Positions 53,601-62,600 of a stretch of 64,000 nucleotides of DNA are shown piece after piece (position 1 is the first letter of the stretch; every line of letters starts with the position of its first letter). The DNA lies in NCBI GenBank assembly GCA_022316685.1, contig JAKJHU010000057.1, forward strand, positions 868,001 to 932,000, read 5' to 3'. The translations under genes were made by a program, and so were the position numbers. This stretch comes from Progne subis subis. Taxonomy: Eukaryota > Chordata > Aves > Passeriformes > Hirundinidae. The notes under the pieces are model-generated. The model ran no database searches. It was not told the origin of the DNA and was given only the letters and a program-made list of their open reading frames with translations.

Positions 53601-56600
53601 TTGACATTAACAGGAGCCTTCTTTTCTCCTGCAACATTCTTTGCCAGTAGTACATACTGCCCACTGTCAACTCTGGTGGCTTCCTTCACACTGAGGCTTG
53701 TTGCAAAATCAGTAGTTTTTATTTCCATATGAGCGGTGCTTGTCAGCTCACAGTCACCTTTTAACCACTGAATGGAAGGTATGGGTTTGCCATGAACATC
53801 AGCATCAAGCTTGAATGACTCACCAGCATGCACTACAATAGTGTCTCTGTATTTTGGATCCATACTTATTTGAGGTGGTTCTACTTCATCTCTTGCTGTA
53901 ATTGCCCCTGAGCTCTCAGATGGTTCACTGAAAACACCTGCAGCATTTCGTGCTATAACACGAAACTCATATCGCTGGTTTTCAACTAGACCAGTTACTT
54001 CAAACTGAGTATCAATGACATTTGTAAAGCTTGCTTTCATCCAACGGCCATCAGGTAATTCCTTCTTTTCAACAACATAACCTGTGATTTTACTTCCACC
54101 ATCATATATAGGTTTCTTCCACTGGAGTGTTACTGAGCTTCTGGTGACAATTACAGGTTCTGGACGACCTGGAGGGTCACATGGGTCACGTGCGGTATAG
54201 CATTCAGATGCTCTACTTGCCTTTCCAATTCCCACTATGTTTTCTGCATAGACTCTGAATTCATATTCAAGGCCTTCCTCAAGGCCAGTTGTCTTAAATT
54301 TGGTATCTGAAAGAGGTGTTTTATTTAGTTTAGCCCACAGAATGCTGTTTCTTTCTTTGCACTCCAAGTGATAACCAATGATCCTGCTACCGCCATCATT
54401 GACTGGTTCATGCCACTGTACCACCATGCTGTCTTTTGAAATATTTGTTACAAAAGGAGTTCCAGGTGGACCAGGAACTTTAAATGGATATTGGGCTATT
54501 ATTGACTCTGAGGTGAGATATGTACTCTTGCCATATCTGTTCTCAGCTGCGATTCTGAACTGGTATTCACAGCCAGTCTTCAAACGACATGCTTTTATAG
54601 TTGTTCTTGCAACGGTAGCTGACACAATGTGCCAAGTTGTGGTGGAAGTGTCTCTTCTTTCTACAATGTAATTATTGATAGAGCTACCACCATCATACTT
54701 GGGTGGCTCCCAGGAAATGGTAATACTATCTGCTGTTACTTCATCTACTTTTACTGGTCCAGTTGGAGGTCCTGGTTTGTCAAGGACAACAATATTTAGT
54801 GTCTCAGTTGCTTCACCAGCAGAGTTTGTAAGTTTAACTAAATACGTTCCCACATCATCTCGGCATGCTTCTTTTATTGTCAACACTGTGTTGTTTTCTG
54901 AGCTTTCTGCATTTACTCTTGTAGTCTGCTTCAATGCCACATTGTCTTTATGCCAAGACACTGCTGGTTTGGGTCGACCAACAAAAGGAACATCAACCTT
55001 TAAGTCCTCTCCTGCTAGAACACTGAAAGTGGTAAACAGTAGTTTGAAAGCTGGTGGGATCACAAGATCTTTTGCAACAACAGGAATACCCAGCTGGCGA
55101 GGATCACTGATACCTTTCTCATTCTGAGCTGAAACACGGAAAGTGTATTCTTCACCTTGGATCAATCCTGTGATGGTGGCTTCAGTTACTTTTACTGTAG
55201 CACAGGTTGACCACTTTTCACTGCCTTTGCTTTGCATTTCTACAATATAGCCCAGAATTCTGCTACCACCATCATGTTCAGGTTTTTCCCAAGATAAGGT
55301 TACGCTATTTCTTGTCACATCCAACAAAGTTATTTTCCCTGGTGGCAGTGGCCTTTCTGATACTTTTATGGATTCTGAAGTTTCAACTGGAAGGCCTATT
55401 CCATATTCATTTTCAGCTAGGACTCTGAAGTAGTAGTTGCAACCTTCTTGCAGTGAATCAACTTTCCAGCTGGTCTTGTGGCAATTGGCATTAACAGTTG
55501 AATAAGCTTTTCTTGTTGATTCACGCTTTTCAACTATGTAATTTTTTATTTTAGACCCACCATCTATGAGAGGAGGCTCCCATGTGAGTGTAACTGAAGA
55601 TTTTGTAACTTCCTTTATTTTCAAATCTTGAGGTGCCCCTGGAGTATCAAGAACTCTGACATTCACAAATGCTGTCTTACTACCTGAGCTGTTTTCAATT
55701 GTCAGTATGTATTTGCCACTATCAAATCTATTCACATTTTCAACGACAAGTAAAGTATAAGAGCTTGTTGATTCAATGCTTGCTCTATCCAAAGATTCCC
55801 CATGTTCTCTTGTCCATTTCACTTCAGGTGCTGGTCTTCCTCTAATGGGGACAAAGAGTCTTAGAGTACAGCAAGCTCTAATAGTTACAACTTTACGTAG
55901 TTCTGCATCAAGTTCAATCTCTGGAGGTAGCATTCTTTCTTCAGCTTTTGGGGTGCCAGGAACAAGAGCAGGTTCCCCAAGACCTTCAGAGTTCATAGCA
56001 TATATCCGTATTTTATACTCTTGATTTTCCTTCAAGTCAGTGATGGTAAAAGAAGTGGCCTTTAGACCCATTGGTGGAGTTACAATCTTCCACTCATCTT
56101 CTTCAGGTAGTGCAATCTCAACCATGTAACCTGTGATCTCCGAACCACCATCATATATTGGTTTGTTCCAAGCTATTGTAATAGAGGACTTGCTGCTATC
56201 CAAAACACGAGGATTACCCGGGGGACCAGGCTTAAATACAGTATCACAGGCTTTATAGAATGGACTGGTTGGGCTTGGCTCACTGACACCAGCAGCATTT
56301 TCCGCCATGACTCTGTACTCATATTCATGGCCTTCTGTCAGTCCAGACACTTTAAAACGTAAGTCAGTAACAATCCTTTTGTTACATTTCACCCACCGAA
56401 GACCAGTCTTATCTCGACGTTCCACAATATAGTTAGTTATTGGGCTCCCACCATCAGAATCAGGATGGCCCCAACAGACAACCATAGAATCCTTTGTAAT
56501 TGCTGTAACTTCAGGCGTTTTAGGTGGATCAGGTGGAACATACGGATTTACTGCAAGAATGGGCTCTGATTCCAGAGGCTCACCAACTCCATACTTGTTA

Positions 56601-59600
56601 ACAGCCATAACTCGGAACACATACTCATTGCCCTTCAAAAGTTTAGTAACCTTCAGTTTAGTCACTGGAACTTCTGTGCCTACAGATGTCCATGCCAATC
56701 TACTTGTTTCACGTTTTTCAACCACATAATGGTCAATCTTTGCTCCTCCATCATCCAGTGGGGGTAGCCATGACAGCACACATTTTTCTGCGGTAACTTC
56801 AGACACAGCCAAAGGCCCTTCTGGGGGACCTGGTCTATCAAGAACTTTAACATTGAAGATATGCTTGGCAAAGCCACCAGGGTTTGTTGCAGTAAGTGTA
56901 TAAGCACCACCATCTCTTCTTGAGGAATCTTTGTTGATTAGAATGGTAGAGAAATCTGCTATTTTTATTTCTAATTTTGATGTGTCTTCAAGTTCTTTTT
57001 CTCCCTTTGTCCACGTCATAGTTGGTGGTGGGCGACCTGAAACATCAGCCTCAAGTCTGAAAACTTCACCTGCTTTCAGCACTATGGTGTCCTTGTATTT
57101 AGCATCCACCTTTATCCTTGGCGCTTCAATGTCATCTCTACAAGTGATTGCATCCGATGGCTCTGAGGGTTGACTAACAGCTCCACCAGCATTCCTAGCA
57201 ATGACACGGAATTCATAGGCAGCATCTTCTGTCAAACCACTTACAGTGAATTCAGTCTCTAGTATATTGCTGAAATTAGCCTTCAGCCAACGGCCATTAG
57301 GAAGGTCTCTTTTTTCAACAGTGTAGCCAGTTATCTTAAAACCTCCATTATATTCTGGTTTAGTCCACTTCAGTGTAACTGCATGTCTTGTGATGTTCAG
57401 AGGTATTGGTTTACCAGGCGGATCTATTGGGTCCAGGGCAAACACAGGCTCAGAAGGCTTACTTGGCTTACTCTTCCCAGCCAGATTTTCTGCTATAACA
57501 CGGAATTCATATGCAATGCCATCGGTAAGTCCAGATGATTTAAAGATATTTCCTGACACCAACATTTTACTTACAGTCTGCCAAACAATGCTGTTTCGCT
57601 CTTTTCTTTCAATGTGATATCCCAGTATTGGGCTTCCACCATCAGTAACTGGCTCATTCCAGCTAATGGTCATGGTTTCTTTGGTGACTGCAATCACCTG
57701 AGGAGTGCCAGGAGGCCCAGGGACCTTAAATGGGTAGTTGGCAACTACAGACTCTGAAGTAATGGCTGGACCAACTCCGTATCTGTTTTGAGCTTTAACA
57801 CGGAACTGATACTCAACTCCAGTAGTAAGACGAATGGCTTTAAATGTAGTACGTATCACTGTAGTTGCCAATTCAGTCCATGTGGTACTGTCAGTCTGGC
57901 GCATTTCTACAATGTAGTTACTTATTGGTACACCACCATCATTCAAAGGAGGCTCCCACGAGAATGTTAGGAAATCACATGAAATTTCTTCAAATTTGAT
58001 TGGTCCAGTAGGTGGTCCAGGTATATCATGAACCTGAACTGTGATTACTTCACTAACTTCTCCAACAATATTTTTAGCTGACAGTGGATATTGACCACTA
58101 TCACTTCTTATACATTCATTGATGGTCAGTATGGTTGCAGTTGCTGTATTTTCATAATTTACCCTTTGTGTTTGCTTAAGTATCTGGTCTTCTTTTTTCC
58201 AAGTCACAGTAGGCCTTGGACGACCAAGTACAGGGATTTCAATCTTGATATTATCACCAGCTTTGGCAATAACTGTTTTCTGGTAAAGAGCACGAAGGTC
58301 AAACTCTGGTAACATTGTTTGCTCCTTGATAATAACTGGTCTGCTTTCCCTTGGGGCACTCCTTCCAGCACTGTTAACTGCCATAACCTGGAAAGTATAC
58401 TCTTCATTTTCAGTTAGATTCTTTACTACACAGTCCAGCGTTTTTACAGTGGTGATGTGTGCCCACTGGTTGGTTCCTTTTCTCTGTGCTTCAATCACAT
58501 ACCCAGTGATCTTGCTGCCACCATCATGTTCTGGTTTTGGCCAAGCTAGGCTAACTGAGTTTCGTGTTACATCCATAATATTAAGGCTCTCAGGTGGGGA
58601 TGGGGCCTCAGAAGCTTTTACTGGTTCTGCAGTTTCAGCTGGTTCACCAATACCATACTCATTTTCAGCCAGTACTCTGAAATAGTATTCGCAGCCCTCA
58701 GCCAAATTAGGAATCTTGAAGGAACACTTCTGGCAGTTGGTTGTGACTGTTGAATATGCCTTCCGAGTTGATTCACGTTTCTCAACAATATAGTTTGTTA
58801 TACGTGAACCTCCATCTACCAGAGGCATATCCCATTGGAGGGTGATGCTGTCTTTGGTTATTTCTCTAGGCTTAAGGTTTATTGGTGGACCTGGTGTATC
58901 CAAGACTTTTACATTTACAAAGCCAGTCTTCTTACCGGCAGCATTTTCAAGAGTCATTACGTATTTTCCTGCATCATATCTGGTGCACTCTGTGACAATC
59001 AAGAGTGTAAAAGAGTCGGTATTTTCAATACTGGCACGTCCTTTGAGTGAAACATCATCTTTCGTCCATGTAACTTCTGGAGTTGGACGTCCTTTAATTG
59101 GTACAAAAATCCGAATAGTTAATCCGGCTCTAACAACAAGAGTTCTTCTTAGCTCAGCATCCAGTTCAAAGTCAGGAATTTCTTCTCGGTCAGTGATTTC
59201 CACACTTGGAATTATTGCTGGTTCACCGACACCTGCAGCATTCATGGCAGAGATTCTGAAATTATACTTGGCCCTGGTCTGCAGATGAGCTACAACAAAC
59301 TGAGTGATTCTTAAAGCAGTCCCTATTGTGTCTTTCACCCATTCATCTTCTCCTTCTTTTTGATGCTCTACTATATAGCCAGTGATTTCAAGTCCACCAT
59401 CATAGTGAGGCTTGCCCCAGGCTAAAGATGCACTTGTCTTTGTGGTATCAGTCACTCTTGGATTTGAAGGTGGACCTGGTGGGTCTGAAAAGCAAAGAAA
59501 AGATAAAACATTACATCACAGAAGAAGTCATTCTTATGCATTCTGAATGTGCCCCCTACCCATCCCACCCACCTACAAAAAGAAAAAGCATGATACTAAC

Positions 59601-62600
59601 ATGCAACATCTTTGCAAAGGACTGAATTTGAAGTATCACTTGGTGGTCCAACTCCAGCTCTGTTTTCTGCACTGACACGGAATTCATATTCATTTCCTTC
59701 CAGAAGACCAGTTACTTTGCACCTAAGATCTGAAACCGGTTTCTTTGTTGCTCTCACCCATCTTAAACCTTTCTTTTCTCTTCGTTCCACATGGTAACCT
59801 GTGATTTCACTTCCGCCATCGTCAACTGGCCTTTTCCAGGTAACTGTGACAGTATTTTTAGTCACATTTGTTACTTCTGGTTTTCCAGGAGGGCCTGGAG
59901 GACCTGTTCCAGAAGAAAAAAAAGTACAGTAAATCAAAAAAATCAAGTCTTTAGAAATTAATGAAATCACACTGGAATCTCTTAGCTTGTTCTACTTACC
60001 AAATCTATCCACCATTTTAACTGGTTCTGATTGTACTGGTTCACCCTTGCCATACTGATTTACTGCTGAGACACGGAAAACATACTCATTTCCTTGAATG
60101 AGCTTGCTAACAACATGCCTACAGCTCTCAATGTTTTCAGCAACCAATGTCCAGAGCAGTCGACTAGTTTCTCTCTTTTCAAGAACATATGATTTTACTG
60201 GTGATCCACCATCTTCTGCAGGAGGTGTCCATGTAAGAGTCGCTTTTTCTGCTGAAACATTGCTGATCTCAATAGGCCCTGGAGGTCCTGGAATATCTAA
60301 AACTTTCACATGTACAGTCTCCTGCTTAGTGCCAAAAGGATTGGTTGCAGTGATTGTGTATTCTCCAGAATCTTTTCTGGCTGCATATTTGACACTTAGA
60401 GTAGAAGAAGTTGGTTTGGTTTCAATGTGCACAAGCTCTGAGGGTCTAAAATCTTTTCCAGCTTTTGACCATGCTGAAGTTGGAGGTGGTTTGCCACGAA
60501 TACTAATAGCAGACAGTGTGATGGTTTCCCCTGCTTTTACTGTTAAACCTTCCTTCAAAGTAGGATCCAGAACAATGCTTGGTGCCTCTGACAAAACAAA
60601 GACAAAGAATACTGATTGTTACAAAAAGAACACAGGGATAAGAAACAAAAGAGATTTCATGATAAATATTCAAATAAAATTCTACCTTTTCAATGCCATC
60701 TACATACCATACTCATCCTTGCATATTATGGTTCCTGTGGATTCAGATGGAGGACTGATAGCTCCAGCAGTGTTCTTTGCTCTAATTCTGAATTCATATT
60801 TGCAGCCTTCAGTAAGGTCAGTTACAGTAAATGCACAGTCTGGAACATTCACGTGATTAGCTTTCATCCAAGTCTTTTTGGGTAAATCACGCTTTTCAAC
60901 AATATAGCCAGTTAATTTATGTCCACCATCATATTTTGGTTCTGTCCAAATAAGTGTTACTGAGTTTCTGGTTACATTGATGACTTCAGGTTTCCCAGGA
61001 GGATCTAGAAGAAAAAAGTAATAAACAGCAGTCAAACAAAAGCAATTTCAAATTTCAGAATTTTCCTTTTTATTCTCCTGATGACTTACCAATAGGATCA
61101 AGTGCCACAATTGGTTCAGATGGAAGACTTGGTTTACCCACTCCAGCCATATTGATTGCCATTACTCTGAATTCATATTCCAGACCTTCAGTTAACCCTG
61201 TCACTCTGAAATCTTTCATTCTTATTGGCGTTGTATTTGCTCTCTTCCACAGAAGACTATTTCTTTCTTTAACTTCAATGTGATAACCTAGAAGATAAAT
61301 GATGAGATGAAAATAGGGGGTGTTTCTAGAAATTTTAATTTCTCACAGCATTGTGAAATATCATACTGCTGGTATTGCACGTTGCATATACATTGTGCAA
61401 GAGGAGCACTGAAAACCAGGTTAAGAAATGTATGTGGACACACATGACAGATGTAATTGCAATGAGGAGGTGTTTCTAAATACAAATTGTTAATTTTGTA
61501 AACCCAAGTATTGTCACATACAGGTGAGTTCGGATTTCTTTACATATTATGGCTTTGAGCAAAGACATTGTTTCTCAGTTAGTATTTTCCCAACATATGA
61601 GTTATTTTTTTGAAATAGGAAGTAAACCAGTGAAATCAGTCAATTATTAGTCAATTGATCAATCAATCCATCAATCAATCTCTCAATTTGATGCATAAAC
61701 ACCTGTTACTTTTATCTTACTCTTTGATAGAGAGAAAGAACTATTAAGAACTGAAATACTAGGGAGGTTTGGGGGGATGTACCTGTGATTGGTGAACCTC
61801 CATTTCTCCTGGGATCAGTCCAAGTTAAAGCTACAGACTCATGCCGAACAGCAACAATATTGGGAGGTGGAGGAGCATCTGGGACATCTAAACAATATTG
61901 AAAAAATGCAGTAATGTTAAAAATTATTATCACCTCTAAAGCAATTTTTAGATTTCAAAAATTATAATGGATACTTACCAAATGGATGTTTTGCAATGAC
62001 AGGCTCTGATTTAAGACCTTCCCCTACTCCATACTTATTTTCAGCCCTGATCCTGAAAGTATATTCATTTCCTTCATGAAGTCTCGTAACTCTAAATGTG
62101 GTTTTCTGGACTGCAGAGGCACAAGTCACCCACTTATTGTTTACATTATCTCTCTTCTCTAGAACATAGTTAGTGATTTCTGAACCACCATCATCTTTTG
62201 GAGGGCCCCATTTTAAGGTTATGGCATCAGCTGTGACTTCTTCAAATTTCACTGGACCTGTTGGTATGCCAGGTTTGCCAACAACTTTCACAAAAATAGT
62301 GCCTTCCTTGCTGCCAGCAACATTCTTCAGAGTTATTGTGTATTTTCCTGCATCAGCTTTCTGGCAGTCATGTACTACAAGGGTGGTGTTAACTGCTGTA
62401 GATTCAAATGCAACTCTTCCACTCTCAGTAATTGCCTGGTCTTCATCCTTCTTCCAAGTTACAGTTGGGACAGGCTTGCCTTTCATAGGGATTTTAAGAC
62501 GGAAATTGCTACCCTCTTTAGCTGTATAGCACAAATCAGGTAGATCTCTTAAGTCAAGTTCAGGTGCCGCTGTAAAAAATGAAGGAAACCAGTTATTCCA

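Noticed and set aside
60098..60856. A 252-codon open frame on the + strand
   Set aside because: It is antisense to two TTN exons and runs through an intron; the translation is the complement of Ig/Fn3 codons with no domain of its own. The same applies to other long + strand frames, such as 32639-33376 and 52230-52808.
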